Made by a program: the position numbers and the translations under genes. A stretch of 64,000 nucleotides of DNA from contig JAEURJ010000025.1 in assembly GCA_016789305.1 (NCBI GenBank), positions 1 to 64,000 of the forward strand, given 5' to 3'. A model generated the notes under the pieces. It did not search any database and was not told where the DNA came from. It saw nothing but the letters and a program-made list of their open reading frames with translations. How positions within the stretch are numbered: position 1 is the stretch's first letter; the number at the start of each line of letters is the position of its first letter. The DNA comes from Anaerolineales bacterium. GTDB taxonomy: Bacteria > Chloroflexota > Anaerolineae > Anaerolineales > Villigracilaceae. This document shows positions 17,213 through 25,613 of this stretch, in pieces.

Positions 17213-17255
17213 TATAATCCAGCCTTGTCCTTCCGCGGGAAGGGCTAAATTTTTT
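17213..17255 (+). promoter_or_regulatory. TATAAT box and short hairpin before the potassium operon
   Basis: TATAAT at 17213-17218 could drive the transporter gene. Just after it, CCTTCC-GCG-GGAAGG (17229-17243) is followed by a T-run at 17250-17255. The hairpin may terminate the kinase transcript or act as a leader attenuator for the transporter. The leader is too short for a ydaO-type c-di-AMP riboswitch. Confidence 0.4.
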
Positions 17256-17275
17256 GGCTGGTAGTTGGTAAATAA

Positions 17276-19243
17276 ATGATTAATCACGAAGATAATTCAC
17301 AAACATCGATAATTGAGCGTACTGCAGATTACAAACCACCTCATACATGGCGATCATGGTTGATCGGGCGTCCGCTTTCCACAGCAGATTCAGATCATCA
17401 AACCATTGGAAAAGTTGTCGGTCTGGCGGTCTTTGCCTCTGATGCACTTTCTTCAACAGCATATGCCACTCAGGAAATCCTTGTCATTCTTGCGGCGGCA
17501 GGGACAATGGCATTTGGATTGGTATTCCCAATCTCCATGGCGATCGTTGCCTTGCTGGCAATCGTGACCATTTCCTATGAGCAGACCATTCACGCCTATC
17601 CAAGTGGAGGCGGCGCGTACATCGTGGCTCGTGACAATCTCGGTGAGATTCCAGCTCTGATTGCTGGTTCCTCCCTCTTGATCGATTACATTCTGACAGT
17701 TTCTGTTTCCATTGCTTCCGGTGTGGCGCAAATCACCTCGGCTTTCCCCAGCTTGTATGAGTATCGAGTTGTTATTGCAGTTGCATTCATCATGTTCGTC
17801 ATGGTGATGAACTTGCGTGGTGTGAAGGAATCTGGCGTGGCATTTGCCATACCCACCTATTTCTTTGTATTGATGATGCTGGTCACGGTGGGGGCGGGGT
17901 TGTTCCGTTTCTTCGCGGGGACACTTGGTGGTGTGATTGACCCGCCTGAACTTGAATCCCTTCATGGCACAACCTCGGCTATAGGAGCATTCCTGATTTT
18001 GCATGCCTTTGCCAGCGGCACCACGGCTCTCACCGGTGTTGAAGCTATTTCAAATGGGATCACGGCTTTCAAGGAACCACGCAGCAAGAATGCCGGCGTT
18101 ACCCTGATCTGGATGTCCCTTATTCTTGGGTCCCTCTTCCTCGGCATTTCCTATCTGGCTAAAGAGATTGGGGCAATTCCTTCAGAAAGTGAAACTGTGA
18201 TCTCACAGCTTGCACGAACAGTGTATGGATCGCGCGGCATTCCTTATTTGATGTTGATCGCTGCCACTTCTGTGATCCTGATCATGGCTGCCAATACTGC
18301 CTTTGCGGATTTTCCGCGCCTGGGCGCACTTGTAGCCAAGGATGGATTTTTACCCCGACAACTTACATACCGCGGCAGCCGCCTGGTATATTCCCGCGGC
18401 ATTGTGACGCTGGCTATTATTGCTTCTCTTTTGTTGGTCGTTTTTCAAGCGAGTGTGACACGTCTTATTCCTCTTTATGCCATCGGCGTGTTCCTTTCCT
18501 TTACCCTTTCCCAGGGTGGCATGACATTGCGCTGGTGGAAAATTGGAAAGTTAAAGGCAGGCGAAAGCAAGGCTGAAAGAGGATCCACACTGCACTTCGA
18601 AAAATCATGGTGTTCCAAGATGATCGTGAATGGAGTGGGCGCTGTCTGTACTTTCATTGTGATGATGGTCTTTGCCATTACGAAATTTCATGACGGCGCC
18701 TATGTTGTTTTATTCCTGATCCCGGCGCTGGTCGGTATTTTCTGGATGATCCATCGCCACTACAATGGACTTGCCAAAAAACTTTCCCTTGATAACTTTG
18801 GCATTATTCCACCTCATTCCATTCGCCACCGTGTCATTATGCCGGTGAGCGGTGTGCATCAGGGAACACTGGCTGCACTTCGTTATGCGCGCATGTTATC
18901 TGATGATGTAACCGCTGTGCATGTTGTGGTCGAGCCGGCGGAGTCTGAAAAGGTCCGCGCAAAATGGGAAACCTGGGGTGAGGGTGTTCGTATGGTTTTG
19001 CTCGATTCTCCCTACCGCCTTTTTATCGAACCGATTCTTGGTTATATTTCCGATATTGCAGAACATCGTCAGCCTGGCGAAACGATCACCATCGTGGTTC
19101 CCGAGTTTGTCTCAGACAGCCGCGTTACCGCAACACTGCATACCAATACAGCCGAAATACTGCGCAGTCAATTGAAACATCAACACGGCATTGTCATTAC
19201 GAACGTGCCGTATCACGTACATGAAGAAGAAGGTCTTCATTAA
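17276..19243 (+). CDS. kimA: KimA-like proton-coupled potassium transporter
   Basis: 655 residues: about twelve helices of the APC/KUP superfamily (50-485) followed by a soluble, USP-like C-terminal domain (about 520-655). Bacillus subtilis KimA has this layout. The residues I recall from its ion site (D36, Y43, D117, T121, T230, E233, Y377) have matches here at D56, Y63, D137, T141, T253, E256 and Y401, with almost constant offset. Generic annotation would be 'amino acid permease'. Two RCK-domain proteins follow in the same operon, which supports potassium as substrate. In Bacillus, KimA is inhibited by c-di-AMP; two candidate c-di-AMP receptors lie at 52.8-53.4 kb. Confidence 0.82.
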   Translation: MINHEDNSQTSIIERTADYKPPHTWRSWLIGRPLSTADSDHQTIGKVVGLAVFASDALSSTAYATQEILVILAAAGTMAFGLVFPISMAIVALLAIVTISYEQTIHAYPSGGGAYIVARDNLGEIPALIAGSSLLIDYILTVSVSIASGVAQITSAFPSLYEYRVVIAVAFIMFVMVMNLRGVKESGVAFAIPTYFFVLMMLVTVGAGLFRFFAGTLGGVIDPPELESLHGTTSAIGAFLILHAFASGTTALTGVEAISNGITAFKEPRSKNAGVTLIWMSLILGSLFLGISYLAKEIGAIPSESETVISQLARTVYGSRGIPYLMLIAATSVILIMAANTAFADFPRLGALVAKDGFLPRQLTYRGSRLVYSRGIVTLAIIASLLLVVFQASVTRLIPLYAIGVFLSFTLSQGGMTLRWWKIGKLKAGESKAERGSTLHFEKSWCSKMIVNGVGAVCTFIVMMVFAITKFHDGAYVVLFLIPALVGIFWMIHRHYNGLAKKLSLDNFGIIPPHSIRHRVIMPVSGVHQGTLAALRYARMLSDDVTAVHVVVEPAESEKVRAKWETWGEGVRMVLLDSPYRLFIEPILGYISDIAEHRQPGETITIVVPEFVSDSRVTATLHTNTAEILRSQLKHQHGIVITNVPYHVHEEEGLH

Positions 19244-19255
19244 GAAGGAGTTATT

Positions 19256-19912
19256 ATGAATTTTGTAATTGTAGGTTGTGGAAGAGTTGGAGCGGAACTG
19301 GCCTACCGCCTCTTCCAAAATGGACATCAAGTTGTGATGGTGGACGTGAAGCAAAGTGCGTTCAACCGCCTCCATCCTGACTTTAGGGGCCGCACTGTCG
19401 AAGGAGAAGCACTCTCCGCTGAAGTATTGGAGCGTGCCGGCATCGAAAAAGCGGATGGTCTTGCCGCTGTCACCAACTCCGATACGATGAATGCGGTGAT
19501 CGGACATTTGGTCCGTTCGCATTATTCATCCGTCAAACAGGTAATTGTGCGAAATTACGATCCTTCCATGCGCGAAATGCTCGAATCGTTTGGGCTGCAG
19601 ATCATCAGCTCCACTGCCTGGGGTGCGGAGCGTATACAGGAATTGTTGATCGACCCATCCTTCCGTGCAGTATTCTCTGCCGGCAATGGCGAGGTGGAGA
19701 TGTATGAAATGTACGTCACCCCGAAATGGGATGGAAAAGCCATCTCCGAATTATTGAATGGATGCAACGACACCGTATGCGCCGCGCTGACCCGTGCAGG
19801 CCGTGCGGAACTGCCGACTTCATCCACTTCATTGAAATCCGGCGACGTGTTAACTGTCAGCGCCACGCTTGATGGTGTGAAGACCCTGCGCTCGCGTATT
19901 CAGGAAGGGTAG
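19256..19912 (+). CDS. TrkA/KtrA-type RCK protein (first)
   Basis: 218 residues. The N-terminal RCK_N Rossmann fold starts MNFVIVGCGRVGAEL (GxGxxG dinucleotide loop), with the acidic residue after strand 2 (VVMVDVK). An RCK_C domain occupies the last ~75 residues. Such proteins gate potassium transporters in response to NAD(H), ATP/ADP or c-di-AMP. AAGAAGGAG precedes the start, 12 bases after the transporter's stop. It is unusual for an RCK pair to accompany a KimA-type transporter rather than a TrkH/KtrB channel. Confidence 0.9.
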   Translation: MNFVIVGCGRVGAELAYRLFQNGHQVVMVDVKQSAFNRLHPDFRGRTVEGEALSAEVLERAGIEKADGLAAVTNSDTMNAVIGHLVRSHYSSVKQVIVRNYDPSMREMLESFGLQIISSTAWGAERIQELLIDPSFRAVFSAGNGEVEMYEMYVTPKWDGKAISELLNGCNDTVCAALTRAGRAELPTSSTSLKSGDVLTVSATLDGVKTLRSRIQEG

Positions 19913-19921
19913 GAGATAATC

Positions 19922-20602
19922 ATGTTTGTATTTATTGCTGGTGGCGGCCGAACAGGTGCCCAACTTGCCTCTCAATTACTTGCGCAGGATTATGAAGTGC
20001 GCCTGATCGAACATCGCCGTGAGCTGCTCTCGCGCCTTCATCATGAAATCCCAACGGAGACCATTTATGAAGGACAGGCAACGGACCCTGCTGTCCTGAA
20101 GCAAGCCGGGCTGGGAAGAGCCAATGTGGTGGTTGCATGTACCAATGATGATGCGACGAATCTTGTCATCTGCTATCTGGCCCGTACCATATTCAAAGTG
20201 AAGCGCACGGTGGCACGTATCAATAATCCGCGCAACGCCTGGCTGTTTGACAAGAATTTCCATGTCGATGAAACCATCAATCAAGCGGATGTGCTTTCCC
20301 ACCTGATCCAGGAGGAAATGTCACTGGGTGACATGATGACCCTGCTTAAACTTCGCCGCGGTCGTTACGCGTTGGTGGAAGAAAAGGTGCCCGCCGGTGC
20401 AAAAGCCGTGGGCATGGAACTCAAAGACCTTGGCCTGCCCGAACAATGTGTGATCGCCGCGATCATTCGCAACGGCCAGATCACCCTGCCGCGCGGAAAT
20501 ACCAGGCTCGAACAGTTCGATGAAGTCCTTGCGATCACCGATACCGAAGGGGCGAAACAGCTTGCAGTGTTGCTTGAGCCGCCAGACCGCTCCCTTCTTT
20601 AA
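19922..20602 (+). CDS. TrkA/KtrA-type RCK protein (second)
   Basis: 226 residues, paralogous to the preceding gene. The dinucleotide loop is GGGRTGAQL, followed by VRLIEHR (acidic residue at the end of strand 2) and VVVACTNDDATN. The RCK_C half (about 140-220) includes VGMELKDLGLPEQCVIAAI. The start follows GGAG, 9 bases after the previous stop. The two probably form a heteromeric ring or paired regulators of the transporter at 17276. Confidence 0.9.
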   Translation: MFVFIAGGGRTGAQLASQLLAQDYEVRLIEHRRELLSRLHHEIPTETIYEGQATDPAVLKQAGLGRANVVVACTNDDATNLVICYLARTIFKVKRTVARINNPRNAWLFDKNFHVDETINQADVLSHLIQEEMSLGDMMTLLKLRRGRYALVEEKVPAGAKAVGMELKDLGLPEQCVIAAIIRNGQITLPRGNTRLEQFDEVLAITDTEGAKQLAVLLEPPDRSLL

Positions 20603-20606
20603 AATA

Positions 20607-20642
20607 AAAAATCCTGATGCTGAAAGACATCAGGATTTTTTA
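20607..20642. terminator. Bidirectional terminator
   Basis: Arms AAAAATCCTGATG and CATCAGGATTTTT lie between the converging potassium operon and ABC exporter genes. Confidence 0.92.
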
Positions 20643-20653
20643 TTGAGTCAACT

Positions 20654-22468
20654 TTATTTATTAACCATTTCCTTGACTTGCTCAATATACGCGAGACTTT
20701 GATGTCGGAAGTAGGTGTTGTACAACTCGGCGTAATGGCCGTTTTGTTTGAGCAGCCCATCGTGGCTGCCTTCCTCGATGATCGTTCCTTTTTGCATGAC
20801 GACGATCCGATCAGCGGCTTTGACGGTGGACAGGCGATGAGCGATCAAAATGCTGGTCGAATTTTTCAGGATGAGATTTAACGCCTGTTGGATTTGCCAT
20901 TCGGTGAACGGATCCACGCTGGCGGTGGCTTCATCCAAAATGAAGATGGCGGGGTTTTGCACCAGCACCCGCATCAACGCCACCAGTTGACGCTGTCCCA
21001 TCGATAAGCGATTACCCCGTTCGCCCACTTCGGTGTGCAGGCCTTCGGGTAAAGTCTCCAGCCATTCGCCGTCGCCGATCTTTCGGGCGAGTTTGAGCAT
21101 CTCTTCTTCCGGGACGCCGGGTGCGGCATAGCGAATGTTTTCCGCAACGGTTCCCGAAAACAGAAACGGCACCTGTGAGACGATTCCCAATTGACGCCGG
21201 TATTGACTCAAATCCAACGTGCGAATATCACGCCCGTCGATCATCAAATTCCCCTGTTGAAATTCGTAGAAACGTGCGATCAATTTTGCAATGGATGATT
21301 TGCCTGCGCCGGTATGTCCCACCAGCGCAAGAGTCTCTCCTGGGGGGATGATCAGGTTGAAGTCCGTGAGAATCGGTTCTTTATCCGAATAACGAAAATG
21401 CATGTGATCGAAATGGATCTCGCCTTTGAGTCGCGGCACATCGTTTGTTTCCTTTTGGATCACGTTCGGGTCCGCATCGATCAATGCGAAGACGCGTTCC
21501 GCAGCGGAGAGACCTGATTGAATTTGCGCCCAAAAGGAAGTGAGATTCAAAACGGGGAAGAAGAACTGGTCCAGGCTCATGATGAACAAGTACCACGCGC
21601 CGATGCTGACCAAACCTTCCGCAGCGCTTAATCCGCCGACGTAGACGAGTACACCGACAAATACACCGCCGACGGCATTGAGTACGGGGAATACGAGTGA
21701 AAGGATCAATCCGCGCTGTACGTTTACGTGATAGGACTGTTGATTCGATTCGTCGAAAGACTGAAAGATGCTGGCTTCCTGACGGAAATTTTTAGCAATT
21801 GAGATTCCGCTGATGGTTTCTTTAATTGCCGCATTCACGTCAGACATGGCCTTCATGCCTTTTTTTGTCACGCGTCTTGCCAGCACGCGGAAGCCGGAGG
21901 CGATGGCAAAAATGAACGGCAGAAAGCCGATGAGCAGCAATGCAAGCCGCCACTCGGTACGAAAGAGGACCACTGCGATCAGGATCGCTTGAAAGATTTG
22001 CGAGACTACATCGGTGATGATGACCACGAGCTGGCCGAAGTCGTTTGTATCTGATGTAATGCGTGAGACGATGCGGCCTGAAGAGAACTGATCGTAAAAA
22101 GATAGATCGTGTTCGGCAGCGGCGCGGAAGGCGCGCGTGCGCATTTCAAGGACCACATCGCCGACGGCGCGCACGATCAACGCACGCCTCAGCCAGTTCA
22201 ATCCCCATAAACCCACGGCCACGCCGACCAGCGCCACACCCACCCATGCGATCGCTGAGGTGCTTGGCTGCTTTTGGATCAAGTCCACAATGCGGCTGAC
22301 GATCACCGGCAGGGATGCGCCAATCACAGCCAGCGCGATGATGGTAATGGATGCATACACAAGCCGCGAGACCTGTGTGTTGAAATAGTTGATCATGCGG
22401 CTCACCAGCACGCGGTCTGTATACTGGCGGTCGTATTTTTCGTCGTCGAGCCCTGCAAAAAAACCCAT
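20654..22468 (-). CDS. ABC exporter half-transporter, subunit with canonical Walker B
   Basis: 604 residues: six transmembrane helices (about 30-330) fused to a nucleotide-binding domain. Walker A is GHTGAGKSS, the signature is the variant LSMGQRQ, Walker B plus catalytic Glu is IFILDEATASVD, and the switch His is in IAHRLSTV. Together with the next gene it forms a heterodimeric exporter of the TM287/288 or LmrCD kind. The non-consensus signature here should complete the degenerate ATP site whose Walker B comes from the partner. AGAGG precedes the ATG. The substrate is unknown; lipids or drugs are typical. Confidence 0.92.
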   Translation of the reverse strand: MGFFAGLDDEKYDRQYTDRVLVSRMINYFNTQVSRLVYASITIIALAVIGASLPVIVSRIVDLIQKQPSTSAIAWVGVALVGVAVGLWGLNWLRRALIVRAVGDVVLEMRTRAFRAAAEHDLSFYDQFSSGRIVSRITSDTNDFGQLVVIITDVVSQIFQAILIAVVLFRTEWRLALLLIGFLPFIFAIASGFRVLARRVTKKGMKAMSDVNAAIKETISGISIAKNFRQEASIFQSFDESNQQSYHVNVQRGLILSLVFPVLNAVGGVFVGVLVYVGGLSAAEGLVSIGAWYLFIMSLDQFFFPVLNLTSFWAQIQSGLSAAERVFALIDADPNVIQKETNDVPRLKGEIHFDHMHFRYSDKEPILTDFNLIIPPGETLALVGHTGAGKSSIAKLIARFYEFQQGNLMIDGRDIRTLDLSQYRRQLGIVSQVPFLFSGTVAENIRYAAPGVPEEEMLKLARKIGDGEWLETLPEGLHTEVGERGNRLSMGQRQLVALMRVLVQNPAIFILDEATASVDPFTEWQIQQALNLILKNSTSILIAHRLSTVKAADRIVVMQKGTIIEEGSHDGLLKQNGHYAELYNTYFRHQSLAYIEQVKEMVNK

Positions 22469-22553
22469 AGTTTTAGCCTCTAGCGTTTGGCAATTGGCTT
22501 TTAGTTGCTGGCTCCTGCCAACTGCTATCAGCTAATTGCTGTTCGCTACTCTT
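22469..22553. other. Spacer with degenerate short repeats between ABC subunits
   Basis: 85 bases between the two co-oriented ABC genes, composed of recurring words such as TTGGC, TGGCT and AGCTA/AGCAA. It holds no gene. It looks like decayed low-complexity repeat DNA rather than a promoter. Confidence 0.4.
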
Positions 22554-24317
22554 TTATTCTCTAAAGATTCTCGAATATGCTTCGGATGTTTTCATCAATT
22601 CATCGTGCGCGCCGATTGCGACGATCTGCCCCTTGCGCAGGACGATGATCAAATCGGCCCAACGGATCTGGGATAGGCGGTGGGTGATGATGAAGGTGGT
22701 ACGTCCGCGGGCGGCGTTTGAGATGGCGCGCTGGATTTTATCTTCGGTTGCCGAATCGATCGCGGAGGTTGAGTCGTCCAGCACCAGCACGCGCGGATCG
22801 GTGAGAAATGCGCGGGCGAGTGCAATGCGTTGGCGCTGTCCGCCGGAGAGCATGACGCCGCGTTCACCGACCGTAGTGGCGTAGGTTTGATCAAAATCAA
22901 GGATGAAGTCATGTGCCTGTGCAGCAATCGATGCGGACATGATCTCGTCTTTTGTGGCACCGGGTTTGCCGAATGCAATATTGTCGCTGAGCGAGCGGGA
23001 GAACAAAAAGATATCCTGTTCGATGATGGAGATCTGTTCGCGCAGCGAGGCAAGATTCCACTCGCGCACATCCACGCCATCTACAAGCACCTGGCCTGAG
23101 CTGATATCGTAGGTGCGGTTGATCAATTTCGCGAGCGATGTTTTTCCAGCGCCGGTCTGCCCTACAATGGCAACCGTTTGCCCGGGTTTAACCTTGAACG
23201 AAATGTCCTTAAGTACGGATTCGCCGTTTGGATAACTGAACGAGACGCGGCGAAATTCGATTTCACCGCGCATTTCCGAGGTCCGCCCTGAGGCGTTTTG
23301 ATCGAGCTTGGTCTCGCTATTGATCAGTTCCAAAATGCGGCGGGCGGAGGAAAATCCCAATGAGATCTGTGAATATGCCCACGTGGAAGTAAAGGTTGGG
23401 AAGCCTAAAAGCTGAAGCATTCCAAAATATGCGATGACTGCACCGACATCGATCAGGCCTGCGCGAAACAGAAAAAGCGCATGGACCAGGCCGGTTGCAT
23501 ACGCCATGCCAAGCAAAAGCATGGCAATATATTTTGCTTCAAGGTCGCCCTGCTGTACGAACGCATTGCGCACTTCATTTGCATTGATGCCAAAGCGATT
23601 CACTTCCGCATCCTCCTGCGCTGCGCCTTTCATGATCTCCACGCCGTCGAGTGACTCGGAAAGATGGGTATTCATCTTTCCGAATGATTCCCTCACGTCA
23701 TCGGTGATGGGGGAGAGTTGCTTTAGATAGCGGGCGAGGGCAATGAAATAAATGACGGTGAATACAAGCGGCGTGGCGATCAGCGAGATGTGATAGCGCG
23801 GTGCAAAAAAGATCGGCATGAGGATGAACATGAACGAACCCACCACGAGGTTCACGCCGGGACTGAACATGTAGTTCACTTCACGCACATCGTTCGTGGA
23901 ACGCGCCATCGTATCGCCGACGGGTTGTAAATTATGAAAGGTCATGCTCTTGCCGAGCAGGGAAAGATACAGCTCGTCGCGGATATCGCGTTCCATTTTT
24001 TGCGCCATTAATTCCGCGCCGAAGTTTCGGCCAAACTGAAGCACACCGCGAATGATCTGCGATATCCCGATCGTGATCGCAAGCGGCAGCAGCACGGACG
24101 TATCCGGTGTTGGTTTCAACATCGCATTGAACGCATCGCCGGTGAGAACAGGCACCACCACCGCCAGCACGGCATTCCCGATCGCGCCGACAATCAGCAT
24201 GATCATGATCAGCCAATATGGGCGGACATGGGAAAGGATCCAGCGCAAAGGGGAGGAATGTTCGAACTTATTGGTGCGATGTAATGTAAATTCTGCTGGG
24301 ATTGATAGGGAAGACAT
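22554..24317 (-). CDS. ABC exporter half-transporter, subunit with degenerate catalytic site
   Basis: 587 residues, six helices followed by an ATPase domain. Walker A GQTGAGKTS and the signature LSGGQRQRIALARAF are consensus, but Walker B reads LVLDDSTSAID, with Asp in place of the catalytic Glu. The switch His (IITHRLSQ) is kept. This asymmetry, matched by the altered signature of the 604-residue partner, is what heterodimeric exporters show: one active and one degenerate ATP site. The start at 24317 lacks a ribosome binding site, and a TAAAAT box ends 6 bases before it. It is the first gene of the pair. Confidence 0.92.
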   Translation of the reverse strand: MSSLSIPAEFTLHRTNKFEHSSPLRWILSHVRPYWLIMIMLIVGAIGNAVLAVVVPVLTGDAFNAMLKPTPDTSVLLPLAITIGISQIIRGVLQFGRNFGAELMAQKMERDIRDELYLSLLGKSMTFHNLQPVGDTMARSTNDVREVNYMFSPGVNLVVGSFMFILMPIFFAPRYHISLIATPLVFTVIYFIALARYLKQLSPITDDVRESFGKMNTHLSESLDGVEIMKGAAQEDAEVNRFGINANEVRNAFVQQGDLEAKYIAMLLLGMAYATGLVHALFLFRAGLIDVGAVIAYFGMLQLLGFPTFTSTWAYSQISLGFSSARRILELINSETKLDQNASGRTSEMRGEIEFRRVSFSYPNGESVLKDISFKVKPGQTVAIVGQTGAGKTSLAKLINRTYDISSGQVLVDGVDVREWNLASLREQISIIEQDIFLFSRSLSDNIAFGKPGATKDEIMSASIAAQAHDFILDFDQTYATTVGERGVMLSGGQRQRIALARAFLTDPRVLVLDDSTSAIDSATEDKIQRAISNAARGRTTFIITHRLSQIRWADLIIVLRKGQIVAIGAHDELMKTSEAYSRIFRE

Positions 24318-24323
24318 TATTTG

Positions 24324-24353
24324 ATTTTACCACCCTGCTTCCGTACCCTTCAA
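24324..24353 (-). promoter_or_regulatory. Promoter of the ABC exporter pair (leaderless type)
   Basis: On the minus strand TTGAAG (24348-24353), an 18-base spacer and TAAAAT (24324-24329), then 6 bases to the ATG. Confidence 0.55.
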
Positions 24354-24425
24354 TTCGGAGCGGGGTTATCTTATTTAGACTGGCAATTCGGTCAGTCCAT
24401 TTTCTACATTCAAGGAGAGTGTGAA

Positions 24426-24575
24426 ATGTCTTTGCCCAAAACAATTTCCGGTTGGTGTATGTGGTTATACTTCCTCTGGGTCGGCCTTGGCGCATTTGTG
24501 GCCCTTCCCATGGCAGGCATCATCGGCGGTGTCCTCGCCCTTGGCTATGCCATCTTCGCCCTGCTTGGCAAATAA
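24426..24575 (+). CDS. Small membrane protein, 49 residues
   Basis: An ATG preceded by AAGGAGAG opens a 49-codon frame (start MSLPKTISGW) with two hydrophobic segments, WCMWLYFLWVGLGAFVALP and a Gly/Ala-rich second helix GIIGGVLALGYAIFALLG. A strong terminator follows 12 bases after the stop. The SD, start, stop and terminator together support a real gene. I do not recognise the family. The frame is open further upstream, but nothing there looks coding. Confidence 0.6.
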   Translation: MSLPKTISGWCMWLYFLWVGLGAFVALPMAGIIGGVLALGYAIFALLGK

Positions 24576-24586
24576 TTAATTTTTAA

Positions 24587-24624
24587 AAATGAGAAAGCCT
24601 CCCGCCTGGGAGGCTTTCTCATTT
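24587..24624. terminator. Terminator, both directions
   Basis: 17-base arms (24587-24603 and 24608-24624, core GAGAAAGCCTCCC) after the small membrane protein. It overlaps the stop codon of the converging kinase gene. Confidence 0.9.
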
Positions 24625-25563
24625 AATCTCGGAAAACAGCTTTGCACATTGCAAGGCATACTCGTCATCCATGTTATCTTCAATGCTCCACCATGCGGAT
24701 AAGACAGCATGGGCAGTTGCCCAGTTAATTATTTTTTCGCGTTCCCAGCTTAATCTTTCCGAGAGAATGTCGATGCGCCTCTTTGCTCTAATCTGAAAGC
24801 TGCTTCCGTCCGAGATGCTGCCCCATGGATTTAGCATCAGCGGTCCTATCTCATAGCCCAGCGGACCAATGACTCCCTTCGGGTCGATGATCAGCCAGCC
24901 GCGTTCGGAGGAGAGAATGTTGAAGTGATGAAAATCTCCGTGCATCAGGCCCACGTTTTTATCTGCGAATAACTCCGGTAAAAATAATTCAACCCGCTCC
25001 AGCAATTCCTTCGGAAATGGTCCCGTCCCGCCGTTGAAATGCGGACGAATTTTCTTCAATCCATCGAACCAGTCAGATAATTTTATAGATTTATCTTGTA
25101 GGGGCGGGGTTACCCCGCCCCTACGATGTATGTTCAGCATCACATCCGCTGCGATATTCGTGCGTTCATCATCGTCTTCCAGCTCAGATAACATCTTTCC
25201 CGGCTTGAGTCTTTCCAACAATAATAATCCCCGTTCTTCATCATGTTCCAGCAATCGGCAGGCACCCTCGCCATTGAAGAATTGCAGTGCGTTCATTTCA
25301 CTGGTCAATTCAGGGTTGGGGACGCTCATTTTGATAATAACCTCTTCGTCATGAGCGGAGCCGTATGTATTTCGCGGCGCAGTCGAAGGACGCTTTGCAA
25401 AGGCCACGAAATTAAAAGATAGATTGGGGACAGGTTGAATGTTCGACAGTCCCCAACGTCCTGAAACTTCGTCGATTAAAGAAGGAAGGACAGCAAGAAA
25501 TTTCTCGCCATCCTCTTTATAGACATTTTTTATTGTGGTAATGAATGAATCGGGGAGTTGCAT
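24619..25563 (-). CDS. APH(6)/hydroxyurea-type phosphotransferase-like protein
   Basis: 314 residues from the ATG at 25563. It has the protein-kinase-like fold of aminoglycoside phosphotransferases: LMHGDFHHFNIL is the catalytic loop with its Asp, and GWLIIDPKGVIGPLGYE is the metal-binding segment with the DPKG typical of the streptomycin 6-kinase/hydroxyurea subfamily. The natural substrate need not be an antibiotic. Residues about 147-156 (RRGGVTPPLQ) are encoded by a palindromic repeat inserted in frame between two conserved parts. A GTG at 25590 would add 9 residues but lies inside another copy of the repeat, so I prefer 25563. Confidence 0.78.
   Translation of the reverse strand: MQLPDSFITTIKNVYKEDGEKFLAVLPSLIDEVSGRWGLSNIQPVPNLSFNFVAFAKRPSTAPRNTYGSAHDEEVIIKMSVPNPELTSEMNALQFFNGEGACRLLEHDEERGLLLLERLKPGKMLSELEDDDERTNIAADVMLNIHRRGGVTPPLQDKSIKLSDWFDGLKKIRPHFNGGTGPFPKELLERVELFLPELFADKNVGLMHGDFHHFNILSSERGWLIIDPKGVIGPLGYEIGPLMLNPWGSISDGSSFQIRAKRRIDILSERLSWEREKIINWATAHAVLSAWWSIEDNMDDEYALQCAKLFSEIK
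25098..25124. repeat. GTAGGG palindromic repeat, inside the APH-like gene
   Basis: Arms GTAGGGGCGGGGT and ACCCCGCCCCTAC around a single T. It is read in frame by the host gene. The one phase that would meet TAA is not the phase used. Confidence 0.9.
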
Positions 25564-25580
25564 TTTATTTATTGCATTCT

Positions 25581-25609
25581 GTAGGGACACAGCGCCGCTG
25601 TGTCCCTAC
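25581..25609. repeat. GTAGGG palindromic repeat, between Tex and APH-like genes
   Basis: Arms GTAGGGACACAGCG and CGCTGTGTCCCTAC with a single central C. Identical to the copy at 32156. Confidence 0.92.
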
Positions 25610-25613
25610 GAGA

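Noticed and set aside
17195..17275. c-di-AMP (ydaO-type) riboswitch before the KimA-like gene
   Set aside because: The 81-base gap is too short for the riboswitch, and its conserved elements are not visible.
24619..25563. Acquired streptomycin-resistance gene
   Set aside because: The kinase belongs to the APH(6)-type family, but no mobile element, integron or linked resistance gene is present. A native metabolic role is as likely.
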